The notes under the pieces were generated by a model, which worked only from the letters and a program-made list of their open reading frames with translations, ran no database searches and was not told where the DNA came from. Made by a program: the position numbers and the translations under genes. Positions 1 to 7,794 of a DNA stretch of 48,975 nt are shown here, piece by piece (within the stretch, counting starts at the first letter, position 1; each line of letters begins with the position of its first letter). Source of the stretch: Bacteroidota bacterium (lineage in GTDB: Bacteria; Bacteroidota; Ignavibacteria; Kryptoniales; JAKASW01); contig JAJYRM010000018.1 of the NCBI GenBank assembly GCA_021794075.1, positions 1 through 48,975 of the forward strand, written 5' to 3'.

Positions 1-240
1 CATGTCGGAGGCTCACAGGAAAATGTGGACGGTGGTCTCCGATCCGGATTCCATAATGGACGCTATCGAAAGCTCGCCCGAGTGGTCGGCGGACGCGATA
101 TCGTTCGCGGCGGTCAAGTAAGAAAGCTCCAACAATCAAACGCCAAGCTCCAAACAAATCTCAACGCGCTAACCGGCAATCGACTTGTACGAACACACCT
201 TGACCTGAGGATGGCCCGATTTTGACATGAGAAGAACTTC
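1..240. other. Left edge, no supported gene
   Basis: No convincing coding region is visible before the ATG at 241. A 66-codon open frame (25-225) lacks a ribosome binding site and any recognisable domain. Positions about 125-165 are A/C-rich with repeated CCAA and CAAAC words. They resemble the left arms of the palindromic repeats at 2.25 kb and 47.3 kb, but no matching right arm is seen. Confidence 0.5.
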
Positions 241-1323
241 ATGACAAATATCAATGTTTTGCGGAGGCGGCTCGTAAATCAGCTACTGTCGGGCGATAGC
301 ACGAAGGCTCCACATGAAGTTGTGAAGATTCTCGGAGCTATCCAGGCTCAGGATTACGCTGGCGGAGAGTGGTCCATCGGATTGAGAATCCCCGGCTCCA
401 CGATAAGCGACATCCGGAAAGCGATATCTGAAAGGCAGATAGTCAGAACCTGGGCGATGCGGGGGACGCTGCACTTTCTCGCGGGAACGGACATCGACTG
501 GATGCTCCGTCTTCTCGCCCCGGGCCTGATCGCGGGACTCACTCGTCGCTACGATGAACTCGGGCTGGACGAAAGGACGTTCCGGAAAGCCGGGACGCTC
601 TTCACGAAATTCCTCAAAGGCGGCGGTCAGCTGACGCGTAAAGAGCTCGTGGTCATGCTGGAAAAGAACGGTATCTCGTGCGAGGGGCAGCGCGCGCCGT
701 TCATATTGCACCGCGCTTCGATCGACAGAGTCCTCTGTTTCGGGGCGAAGCAAGAGAAACAGGAAACTCATGCCTTGTTCGACGAATGGGTGCCCGTGAA
801 GCAATCTATGGAGCGCAATGACGCGTTGGCGGAACTTGCCCGCCGGTATTTCACGAGTCACGGTCCGGCGACGATTCAGGACTACATGTGGTGGTCGGGG
901 CTGAGAGCTGAAGATGCCAGATTGGGACTTGCGATGGCAGAATTCTGGCTCCGGAAAATTTCCATTGAAGGAAATACTTACTGGATGCCCAAGGAAAGCG
1001 TTATGATTAAACCGGCGAAACAGGTCGTACATTTGCTCCCGCCGTTCGACAGCTTCCTCATAGGGTACAAAGACCGCGCGGCGTCCATCGATAAGAAGGT
1101 ATTGAAGATGTTGAGAACAGGCGGCATGCCGGACTCGACGATAATGATTGACGGAAATGTTGTAGGGAAATGGAAGAGACGAATTACGAAGAAGGTCACG
1201 ATCACGACTGAATTGTTTCGGGAGGTAAACCGACCCGATGAAAGAGCTCTTCGCGCCGCCGTTGAGCGTTACGCCGAGTTTACCGGCAATCAATTAGAAT
1301 GGGAATCACGAACAAAGCGTTAA
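241..1323 (+). CDS. Winged-helix DNA-binding protein, AlkZ-like (HTH_42) family
   Basis: A 360-residue protein of the winged-helix HTH_42 (PF06224) family, which includes the AlkZ and YcaQ/AlkX DNA glycosylases that unhook bulky alkyl adducts and interstrand crosslinks. In the sequence, the N-terminal block 'LGAIQAQDYAGGEWSIGLR' (about 31-49) carries a Q35-A-Q37 motif that matches the QxQ catalytic motif described for AlkZ. It is followed by 'RTWAMRGTLHFL' (about 69-80), also typical of the family. Length fits family members. The ATG at 241 is used because an in-frame upstream start is lacking; a weak GAAGAA lies upstream. It precedes two methyltransferase genes with a short gap. Family assignment is firm; glycosylase activity is inferred from the motif and could be absent, since many family members are uncharacterised. 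Confidence 0.8.
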   Translation: MTNINVLRRRLVNQLLSGDSTKAPHEVVKILGAIQAQDYAGGEWSIGLRIPGSTISDIRKAISERQIVRTWAMRGTLHFLAGTDIDWMLRLLAPGLIAGLTRRYDELGLDERTFRKAGTLFTKFLKGGGQLTRKELVVMLEKNGISCEGQRAPFILHRASIDRVLCFGAKQEKQETHALFDEWVPVKQSMERNDALAELARRYFTSHGPATIQDYMWWSGLRAEDARLGLAMAEFWLRKISIEGNTYWMPKESVMIKPAKQVVHLLPPFDSFLIGYKDRAASIDKKVLKMLRTGGMPDSTIMIDGNVVGKWKRRITKKVTITTELFREVNRPDERALRAAVERYAEFTGNQLEWESRTKR

Positions 1324-1359
1324 ATTACAGGAATTTGATTCTGTAACGGAGCACCTTCA

Positions 1360-2250
1360 ATGAACACAGGGACAACAAACGACTCTCAGATAACTCACGT
1401 CTCCGACACCGCACTCTGGGTCGCCGTTTACCGCGCGATTGAGTCGAAACGAAAGGACGCGCTGTTCCATGATGCGTACGCGGAGACGCTGGCAGGCGAA
1501 CGCGGCAAACAAATCGTCGAAAACATGAGACACGGGAAGACCGGCGCATGGTCGATGATCGTAAGGACCGCCGTGATGGACGAGTTCATTCACAGGGTAA
1601 TAAAGGAAGACAATGTGGATACCGTGGTCAACCTTGCCGCCGGCCTTGACGCGAGGCCGTACCGGATGGACCTTCCTTCATCGATTAAATGGATCGAGGT
1701 CGACTTTTCTGATATGATCTCTTACAAGGAGGAGAGACTTTCCGACGCGAAGCCGCGATGTTCGCTCGAGAGGGTGAAGCTCGATCTCATCGACAGCGAC
1801 GCTAGAAAGAGACTGTTCGACAGGATCAACGCAGAATCCAGGCGGGTCATGGTGATCACCGAAGGTCTTCTCGTCTATTTGCGTGAGGAAGAAGTTACCG
1901 CACTCGCCGCCGATCTTCACGGGCAGGCCAACTTCCGCTGGTGGATAATGGACATACTCTCGCCAGTAATGCTCGATTGGATGAAGAGGAGTTCATTCAA
2001 GCATTTCACGGAAGGAGCCGCTAGGATGCAATTCGCACCCGAGGAGGCTGCCGGATTTTTTGGGCCGTATGGCTGGACGGCTTATGAGGTGCGTTCCGTG
2101 GTAAAGGAGGCATGGAGATTAAAAAGAGAGCCGGCCTTGGGGTGGCTCTTTCGGTTTTTTAAACCGCTCATCCCGAAGAACAGAAGAGAGATCATATCGA
2201 ACATGGACTCGTATTTGGTGATGCTCAAGCGAAACGCAACCCTTGTTTGA
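1360..2250 (+). CDS. SAM-dependent methyltransferase, LCM family
   Basis: A 296-residue class I methyltransferase of the leucine carboxyl methyltransferase (LCM, PF04072) type. The SAM-binding motif I is 'NLAAGLDARPYRMD' (about 91-104), and the acidic strand that holds the SAM ribose is 'WIEVDFSD' (about 111-118). The later 'VMVITEGLLVYL' block (about 164-175) is the family's ITEG segment. Bacterial members act on small polar metabolites or have no known substrate. No signal peptide or membrane segment is present, so it should be cytosolic. The gene follows the AlkZ-like gene after 36 bases and is followed by a palindromic intergenic repeat and a second methyltransferase. The substrate cannot be named. 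Confidence 0.85.
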   Translation: MNTGTTNDSQITHVSDTALWVAVYRAIESKRKDALFHDAYAETLAGERGKQIVENMRHGKTGAWSMIVRTAVMDEFIHRVIKEDNVDTVVNLAAGLDARPYRMDLPSSIKWIEVDFSDMISYKEERLSDAKPRCSLERVKLDLIDSDARKRLFDRINAESRRVMVITEGLLVYLREEEVTALAADLHGQANFRWWIMDILSPVMLDWMKRSSFKHFTEGAARMQFAPEEAAGFFGPYGWTAYEVRSVVKEAWRLKREPALGWLFRFFKPLIPKNRREIISNMDSYLVMLKRNATLV

Positions 2251-2397
2251 AATTCCAAACCCTAAACTCGAAACTCTAAACAAGTCCGCACTATCTAATC
2301 ACCGAAATCCGCCGATGGATATCTACATAAGCTGCGGTTTTGAGTTTCGAGTTCTGAATTTGTCCAGCATTTAGGAATTAGAGTCTAGAATTGTGCC
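2248..2397. repeat. A/C-rich to G/T-rich imperfect intergenic palindrome
   Basis: Just after the methyltransferase stop, the plus strand is A/C-rich with words like ATTCCAAACCC and AACTCGAAACTC. About 65 bases later it becomes G/T-rich with the inverted counterpart. A 12-base exact inverted match, AACTCGAAACTC (2265-2276) against GAGTTTCGAGTT (2342-2353), sits inside longer imperfect arms, and ATTCCAAA-like words recur inverted near 2373-2392. The same design appears at 47318-47466. It may form a long hairpin and could act as a terminator or a non-autonomous repeat. Confidence 0.55.
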
Positions 2398-2436
2398 CGC
2401 CTTTGATCGTCTTAAATGATAAACAGGCAAAATGGA

Positions 2437-3333
2437 ATGACAGACGTGAGCAAGAGAACCGACCATAGTAGAATCAGTCCGACGGCAAAGATCGCCGCTT
2501 ACTGGAGATCGCTGTCGGACATACCATACTCAAAGGAGATCGCCGAATCCGTCGGCGCGAAAGAGGCCGCTATATATTTGCTAGGCGATCAGGTGGTAGC
2601 CATGGGAACAATTTCGCCCGCAATGTTCGAAGCGCGGTACAAGTCGATCAACCGGGGACTCGATAAGTGCGGAATTGGAAATGCGCTGGAGCTGGCGTGC
2701 GGACTTTCGCCAAGGGGAATCGAGATCGTGGCAAACGGCGGGACCTACGTCGGAACGGATCTTCCCGACATTTATGCGGAGAGTTCGCCGATAATTGCGA
2801 GCATAGCCAGGCGGGCCGGCATTCCAATGGACAGATTTCACCTCCAACCCGCGAACGTCCTCGACAGGGATCAGATGGAAAACGCAGCGTCATATTTCAG
2901 GAGAGATCGTTTCGCCGTGTGCAACGAGGGACTCATGATGTATCTCGATCCCGAGGAAAAAGCGAAAATGGCCGAGATCGTTCGGGTGCTACTGCTGAAA
3001 TCGGGAGGCGCATGGATCACGACCGACATCACCCTCGGCGAGACGCGGAAGAAGATTGCATCGATGCTCGGGCCGGCCGGAAAAGCGATAGCGAAATCCG
3101 CGATGAAGAAGATCGCAGATCAGACGGGGCGGAACATCACGGAGAACGATTTCAACAGCAAGGCGGATGCTGTACTTTTTTACAGCAAGCTCGGATTCGA
3201 CGTGGAAGAGTTTCCGATGTATGACGACCGCCAGACTCTCTCGACCGCTTCGCTGATGCCGGAGAAGCGGAGGGAAGAGCTGCTGGAAATACTATCTTCA
3301 GCAAAAACATGGATACTGAAGCCGAGGAACTGA
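2437..3333 (+). CDS. Class I SAM-dependent methyltransferase, LCM-like
   Basis: About 298 residues from the chosen ATG. Motif I is 'LELACGLSPRG' (84-94), followed by 'YVGTDLPD' with the acidic residue for SAM. A 'FAVCNEGLMMYLDPEEK' block matches the ITEGLLVYL segment of the neighbouring LCM protein, so the two genes look like distant relatives placed in tandem. The frame also opens at ATG 2416, seven codons earlier; 2437 is preferred because the extra residues are not conserved-looking, but neither start has a strong ribosome binding site. No export signal is seen. Substrate is unknown. A divergent O-methyltransferase of secondary metabolism would look similar. Confidence 0.75.
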   Translation: MTDVSKRTDHSRISPTAKIAAYWRSLSDIPYSKEIAESVGAKEAAIYLLGDQVVAMGTISPAMFEARYKSINRGLDKCGIGNALELACGLSPRGIEIVANGGTYVGTDLPDIYAESSPIIASIARRAGIPMDRFHLQPANVLDRDQMENAASYFRRDRFAVCNEGLMMYLDPEEKAKMAEIVRVLLLKSGGAWITTDITLGETRKKIASMLGPAGKAIAKSAMKKIADQTGRNITENDFNSKADAVLFYSKLGFDVEEFPMYDDRQTLSTASLMPEKRREELLEILSSAKTWILKPRN

Positions 3334-3393
3334 GCCCTACGTTCCAGATCAATTTGTTCACCGACAATTTGAGAGCCTGCAAGTGACCGCCGG

Positions 3394-4041
3394 TTACATC
3401 TGGCGGTCTTCCATTATTATGTCCGCCGCGATAGAGACTGCTTTCTTCACGACCTCGTTGCACTTGCCGGTCTTCGCCGCTTCCATGAACAGTTTCATGT
3501 CCTCCGGATTCTGAAAATCGTAGGGCCTTCCAAACTGGTGTTCCACTACCTTCGAGCATCTCGTGGAGCCGAATTCGGCAGTGAATCTTCTGAAGAACTC
3601 GTTTCCGGCTTTCAGGGACGGACTCTGCATCGCATACGCTTTCCTGTCTTTCGCTCCGAAGGACAATCCAAGGGCAAGGAGGGATCCCGTGACGGCACCG
3701 CATGTTTCCCCTCTCCCCGTGATTCCGCCGGCGTAAAGTTTCAGCCCGGGAATTATATTGTCCCCTTTCAAATCGAACTGTTCATTCAGCGCACAGAAAC
3801 CTCCCTGCGAACAAGCCCCATACATTTGCATGTACTTCTCGGCCTTCTCCTGCACTTCTTTCATTATTTCTTCCCTCGTCTTGTCCGCCTTGGCCGCGAA
3901 GACTTCGGAGATAATTCCAGGAAAAGCCAGCAGCGCGAGACCGGCCGTGCAGCCTGCGGTCTTTACGATGAATGCTCTCCTTGAAGTCGCTCTTTCAGTC
4001 GCCGAAACAAAGGATCGCAAATCGGATTCGACTGACTTCAT
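3394..4041 (-). CDS. Tat-exported C_GCAxxG_C_C family protein
   Basis: A 215-residue protein with a twin-arginine signal: S20-R-R-A-F-I, then a hydrophobic stretch (about 27-47) and a cleavage region near 'VFAAKA' (about 47-52). The mature part has the spaced cysteines of the C_GCAxxG_C_C (PF09719) family: C77 ('GACSQGG'), C83, C114 ('GETCGAVTG'), C162 ('TRCSKVV') and C194 ('GKCNEVV'). The family is thought to bind a redox cofactor, or use redox-active cysteines, and is common in anaerobes; its biochemical role is not settled. Tat export would fit a folded, cofactor-loaded protein. It is transcribed opposite to the methyltransferases and ends 60 bases from the second one. No obvious redox partner lies next to it. 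Confidence 0.8.
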   Translation of the reverse strand: MKSVESDLRSFVSATERATSRRAFIVKTAGCTAGLALLAFPGIISEVFAAKADKTREEIMKEVQEKAEKYMQMYGACSQGGFCALNEQFDLKGDNIIPGLKLYAGGITGRGETCGAVTGSLLALGLSFGAKDRKAYAMQSPSLKAGNEFFRRFTAEFGSTRCSKVVEHQFGRPYDFQNPEDMKLFMEAAKTGKCNEVVKKAVSIAADIIMEDRQM

Positions 4042-4553
4042 GTCTTCCTCCTGCTTTGATCTTTAACCAGTTGGATAAGAATTGCAATTCGCATAGAACT
4101 TCAAACAACGACCCCCTCTCTCGGCATGTTGTTGAACAGACGCGCATACCCGAACTTGAGGCCTTTCCATTCATACATTATCCACACTGTTGAAATCTCT
4201 GTTTATAAACGGCGCCAACAATTCTCTTTCGATAAAGAATCCCATCGGCGCATTAGCAGCCTGCCATCGTCCAGCGGCGTGACTTTATGAAATGAAGGAA
4301 CAATCGGGTTGATGTTCCTTGGTGCTTCGTGAAGAGTGTGCGGTGGTGTTTACAGTCTCGCGGGAAAATACGCCGGAATGCGCACCGGGTTACAGGTGGA
4401 GGATGAATCCGTCTTACTTATGGAATCCCGATGCGCAGCTTAGTCCAACCAGGATTCAAATCGTGAAGGATTGCCATATTTCCGAGCTTGGCCCCCGCAA
4501 ACCTGAAGAGGAATAGGAGAGCGAAGCTCAGAAGAAAGAGCGCTTGAGCCGTC
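4042..4553. other. Intergenic region, no supported gene
   Basis: About 510 bases between the Tat protein start and the YCII gene end. It must hold the promoter of the Tat protein at its left end. Open frames here (for example 4319-4516 plus, 4418-4636 minus) are short, lack ribosome binding sites and have no domain. A solitary perfect DnaA-box sequence TTATCCACA lies at 4178-4186, far from the origin. I see no clear RNA gene. Confidence 0.5.
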
Positions 4554-4889
4554 TTACGGAAGCGTGCTGCCCGGGACCCCTCTGCACGGATGCACTTCAT
4601 AGTTGAATAATCCCGCGACGACCCCCGGATCGCCATCCATTATCCTCTTGGTCTCTTCCGGTCCGGGATTGAAAATCCCCACTCCCGCCACATCGGACTC
4701 ATCGGAAACGGGACATACCACCGGCAACAGGCCGTCGGCGCTGAGCGACATATTCCTGGGGGCGTGCTCCCACATGACAGCATCCATTCCGGGCTCGGAG
4801 CGTTTGTCTGTTTTTCTTAGAATAATAATCGTGTAATTCCTAGCCTGCGATATGCGTCCCCGCATGTAGTCGTCGGTGATGGTCGGCAT
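4554..4889 (-). CDS. YCII-related domain protein
   Basis: A 111-residue cytosolic protein resembling the YCII-related (PF03795) dimeric alpha-beta barrel family. It reads 'YTIIILRKTDKR' as a first strand, then a helix containing 'MWEHAPRNMSLSADG' with the helix histidine typical of YciI-like proteins. The 'LLPVVCPVSDESDVAGVGIF' pair of strands follows, and 'EETKRIMDGDPGVVAGLFNYEVHP' matches the family's conserved end. The function of most members is unknown; some are small dehalogenase-like or dimerisation modules. The ATG at 4889 is chosen because GGAGAA lies about nine bases upstream; a TTG five codons earlier overlaps that binding site. It stands alone between the S41 gene and the Tat gene. 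Confidence 0.7.
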   Translation of the reverse strand: MPTITDDYMRGRISQARNYTIIILRKTDKRSEPGMDAVMWEHAPRNMSLSADGLLPVVCPVSDESDVAGVGIFNPGPEETKRIMDGDPGVVAGLFNYEVHPCRGVPGSTLP

Positions 4890-5178
4890 GTCCGTCTTCT
4901 CCAAAGTTCGTCAAATGTGATTGATTACCCGAACAACTCCGAACTTCAGGAAAACGTTCCAGTAAATCGGCCCAAGTGGCAGGTGGTAGGGTGTGTACAA
5001 CTCCGATGAGGATCAGTCTCCTCATGTCGAAGAGGCCCGCCGGTCGCCAGGAATCGCGCTGTCCGGAGATGGTCCTGATCTTCTTCAGTTTTGCTTCAGG
5101 TTTCCGTTTCGATGTTGGAAGGGTGAACGGCATCATCCTGAAATAGTCACATCCTTTGGCTCTCTCACATTAGGCAAG

Positions 5179-6222
5179 CTAGTGCGACAGGAAATTCGTT
5201 GCGTAAGTAAGGACGTTGTCTCTTCCCGCGGCGATGTCGCGCGCAGTATTCTCCACGAGTCTGTCAGGAATGATCCCGACGCCCTCGTGACAGACGCCGT
5301 CGGGTGTCGTGGTTAGCGTGCACGGGAACCAGAACACCCAGCCGTTCGGCAGCTCAACATTGCTCGTAATTTCGCCGAAGACGCCATATGTGGTATCGCC
5401 GATTTGTGTCGAGTAAGATAGGTTTTTGAAAACCTGCGCGGCGTATTCCGAGCCGCTGGCAGAGAATCTGTTTGTCAGGAGTGCGATCTTCTTCGTGTAA
5501 GTCTTTGTGTTTGGACGCGGGGAGATACTGATCTCCCTTATCGGGCCGAAGTCGTCGTGTCTCGGACCGGTCTTCAGTCTCTGGTAAAGATACGTTATTT
5601 CCCGATCGATGAACGCAGAAACGATGATGTCTCCCGTGTTTCGCAGCCCACCTCCGTTGTTTCGGAGGTCCACAATCATTCCGTCGCAATCGTACAACTC
5701 CGCTACAGCCGAATCGATATCGTAGGCCCAATCGAACCCGTTCCCCGAAGTTGTTGCCGCGAAGGACGAAACATGGATGTAGCCGATGTTGCTGTTATTT
5801 ACCCTGCCATAGGTGACTCGGCCATCGCCGACCACCTTGCAGGCGGTGAGGAATTTCTGTTTAATGAGATCAAGGCTGAAGTCGTCCATCCTTCTCTGCC
5901 CGACCTTGCCGGCGCTGAAGATCTTCGACACATCCCGATTGATGAGGACCACGTGTCCATCGTCGAGGTTGGAAAGAAGCCACGTGCAGACATTCCAGAG
6001 CTGGTCGTCGGTAGTCGACGGCGTTACCGCTTCGTTGTAAACCGCATGGAGCGAGTCCCAGTTTATCTGCTTGGCCGTGAACAGCGAGTACTTCTCGTCA
6101 AACGTTTTCCAGAGAATTGCGAAGTTCGCCTGCGGTGTGTTTTCAGCATCCGGACCGAGGAGTTTCTCTTCGCAGCCGATTATTAATACCGACGCAAGAA
6201 TTATCGTGACAATATTCTTCAT
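5179..6222 (-). CDS. S41 family peptidase-like lipoprotein
   Basis: A 347-residue protein with a lipoprotein signal (lipobox 'IIGC', C17) and the S41 tail-specific protease fold. 'YIHVSSFAATT' (about 148-158) and 'CDGMIVDLRNNGGG' (about 179-192) are the family's conserved strand and GG turn. 'NRFSASGSEYAA' (251-262) holds the likely nucleophile S256. The lysine of the usual Ser-Lys dyad, normally in a T-x-G-K motif about 25 residues later, is not evident: the corresponding stretch reads 'GDTTYGVFGE' (275-284). The protein may use another base or be inactive. No PDZ domain is obvious. It is probably anchored to the outer or inner membrane. It lies 87 bases upstream of, and on the same strand as, a space occupied by the predicted barrel gene. 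Confidence 0.8.
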   Translation of the reverse strand: MKNIVTIILASVLIIGCEEKLLGPDAENTPQANFAILWKTFDEKYSLFTAKQINWDSLHAVYNEAVTPSTTDDQLWNVCTWLLSNLDDGHVVLINRDVSKIFSAGKVGQRRMDDFSLDLIKQKFLTACKVVGDGRVTYGRVNNSNIGYIHVSSFAATTSGNGFDWAYDIDSAVAELYDCDGMIVDLRNNGGGLRNTGDIIVSAFIDREITYLYQRLKTGPRHDDFGPIREISISPRPNTKTYTKKIALLTNRFSASGSEYAAQVFKNLSYSTQIGDTTYGVFGEITSNVELPNGWVFWFPCTLTTTPDGVCHEGVGIIPDRLVENTARDIAAGRDNVLTYATNFLSH

Positions 6223-6309
6223 TTTTGTTTCCTGACATTCATTATCGACGAACGCTAATAGCCGGGGAAAAGCACCCTCTCCTTGATCGAAGCGGATGAA
6301 TTTGCCGGG

Positions 6310-7104
6310 TTAGAAGGCATAGAAGAATCCCACCCGGAAATCGTTCATGTACATACTGATGTCCTGCGGCGTCCCGTAGAACGAATAAGAAAATTCGTAG
6401 CTCAGTTGAAGGTTAAAATCTCCCGCGAGCGGCCTCTGGTAAATGAGAATGGTATTCACGGAGGAATTCTTCAGGAACGATTCGGTCGTGCCGAAATCCT
6501 TTATCTTCCAGTCGTTCTCGGTGTAGCTGTAATCACCGCTCGACGAGTATTGCGGGCGGGATACGTTGCTGACGACCGGAAAGAAAGCAAACAACGAAAC
6601 CGATTCGCGATATGCAGGAGTGTAATCGACAAGTAATGAGAGGTCCAGCGAGTGGCTCCAGTACCATGAAGAAATCGCCCTCCCGCTGAAATTCCCCGAC
6701 AGGGAATAGTAATAATCCGACGCACAAAAAAATGAGCTCAACGAGCCGCCGAGAAACAATCTGAGATCTTCGCTGAAGCGGAGGACCGAATGGAGGTACG
6801 AATATCTTACCCTCCCGCGCCAGTTATCAGTGTTAAAGTTGCCGTTGGTTGCGGAAAGGTTATCGCTGTAAAAGGATGCCTCGGCGTACTGCACATTCTC
6901 GTTCGCCTTGTAAACAAGTTCTAACGCCGGGGCGATTCCGACGCTTCTGAAAATTAGCGGAGACGCGTGAATGTCTTCAATGTGGAAGTCGCTCCCGCCA
7001 AAGCTCCCGCCTAAATAGAATTCCCCGCCGGTTTGCGCGATCGCAAATTGAAAAGCTGAAAGCAAAAATACGGGTAAAAATAGTGTGATCGTTTTAGTCT
7101 TCAT
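6310..7104 (-). CDS. Predicted outer-membrane beta-barrel protein
   Basis: A 264-residue protein with a clean signal peptide (about 1-23, ending 'FAIAQ'). It is rich in alternating aromatic and polar strands such as 'GRVRYSYLHSVLRF', 'DLRLFLGGSLSSFF' and 'FNLQLSYEFSYSFYG', and ends in phenylalanine ('GFFYAF'), the C-terminal signature recognised by the BAM complex. About 10-12 strands can be guessed. No specific family is recognised; in this group such genes are usually annotated as hypothetical porin-like proteins. It reads in the same direction as the S41 lipoprotein gene downstream with an 87-base gap, so the two may be co-transcribed. Confidence 0.6.
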   Translation of the reverse strand: MKTKTITLFLPVFLLSAFQFAIAQTGGEFYLGGSFGGSDFHIEDIHASPLIFRSVGIAPALELVYKANENVQYAEASFYSDNLSATNGNFNTDNWRGRVRYSYLHSVLRFSEDLRLFLGGSLSSFFCASDYYYSLSGNFSGRAISSWYWSHSLDLSLLVDYTPAYRESVSLFAFFPVVSNVSRPQYSSSGDYSYTENDWKIKDFGTTESFLKNSSVNTILIYQRPLAGDFNLQLSYEFSYSFYGTPQDISMYMNDFRVGFFYAF

Positions 7105-7377
7105 CCGAAAGCCATCCGATTTTGTTTACCTTCCCTCGCGTTGAGTCCATTGAAGAGCCACCCTTCATGACCGCCAGCTCTTCCCTATCGGAAGAACTGC
7201 CAAACGAGTGCGGTTGGTGCTTCGGTGACGATAATAGATTGGATTAACAGCCCTGCAGATGAATATGGCATGCCGCGGTGAGAGTTCCAATCACGTCTTG
7301 CCCTGTCGGATGTGGCTTACGATGCGATTACCAGCTAATATACGTAAAGGGAACCCGCATAGAATAAGAGGTCGTGC

Positions 7378-7581
7378 ATGAATAAAACTGTCAGGCAAAT
7401 TCGGAGGATCGCCGTTGCCGTTTTCGGTTTTACGCTCCTCTTGGCTGGTGTGGCGATGCTAGTCCTCCCCGGCCCGGCGATAATTGTAATACCTCTTGCC
7501 CTGACTATTCTCGCGACGGAGTTCTTGTGGGCGAGAAGGCTGCTCGAAAAGGTGAAAGGGAAGATGAAACGGAAGAGATGA
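7378..7581 (+). CDS. PGPGW family small transmembrane protein
   Basis: A 67-residue integral membrane protein of the PGPGW (PF09656) type. It has two hydrophobic segments (about 12-30 and 33-49) joined by 'LPGPAIIVIPLAL', the family signature region, and a very basic C-terminus (about 56-67, 'KVKGKMKRKR'). Function is unknown for the family. AGAGGT lies about seven bases before the ATG and supports the start. It stands alone, tail to tail with the R-M operon. Confidence 0.75.
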   Translation: MNKTVRQIRRIAVAVFGFTLLLAGVAMLVLPGPAIIVIPLALTILATEFLWARRLLEKVKGKMKRKR

Positions 7582-7617
7582 CGCATCCGGGCTGGGGCAA
7601 TTCCCGGCCGCTCTGCC

Positions 7618-7794
7618 CTACCACTTCCCATTTACAATAGCGAGAACTGTTGTCGCGGACACCTCAATTTCTGTGGCAAGCGGGCGGGATATAATACGGT
7701 TTGGTTGGAGGTAGTCTTCGGTCATCATTCTTTCCGCAGCAGTAGCAGCAAGCCTCCCTTTGAGTTTCCTCACCCATCCTCGACGCCTTTTCAT
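7618..7794 (-). CDS. Small helix-turn-helix protein, third gene of R-M operon
   Basis: A 58-residue open frame. Its ATG overlaps the stop of the restriction endonuclease by four bases (ATGA, 7791-7794), which argues for a translated, coupled gene. The N-terminus is basic (K-R-R-R). The C-terminal half, 'SRPLATEIEVSATTVLAIV' plus 'NGKW' (36-58), reads as a helix-turn-helix: L-A-x-x-I-x-V-S-x-x-T-V-x-x-I-V-N-G. The preceding 'MTEDYLQP' (24-31) resembles the first helix of HigA-type XRE antitoxins. It could be a controller protein that regulates the R-M genes, or the remnant of a longer XRE regulator. R-M controllers are usually about 80 residues and precede the endonuclease gene, so the length and position are unusual. 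Confidence 0.6.
   Translation of the reverse strand: MKRRRGWVRKLKGRLAATAAERMMTEDYLQPNRIISRPLATEIEVSATTVLAIVNGKW

Noticed and set aside
25-225. 66-codon open frame at the left edge
   Set aside because: No ribosome binding site or domain, and part of it is A/C-rich repeat-like sequence.
283-1293. Long minus-strand open frame opposite the AlkZ-like gene
   Set aside because: Reads as a codon-bias shadow; no domain, while the plus strand shows a clear family.
1325-1346. TTACAG/CTGTAA hairpin between the AlkZ-like and first methyltransferase genes
   Set aside because: Six-base stem with no T-run; too weak to call a terminator.
4178-4186. Perfect DnaA box TTATCCACA far from the origin
   Set aside because: Single site without neighbours; expected to occur by chance or as a titration site.
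4448-4470. GATTCAAATC string resembling a tRNA T-loop
   Set aside because: No acceptor, D or anticodon stems can be drawn around it.
4840-5136. Minus-strand open frame upstream of and overlapping the YCII gene
   Set aside because: Lacks a ribosome binding site and overlaps a better supported gene in another frame.
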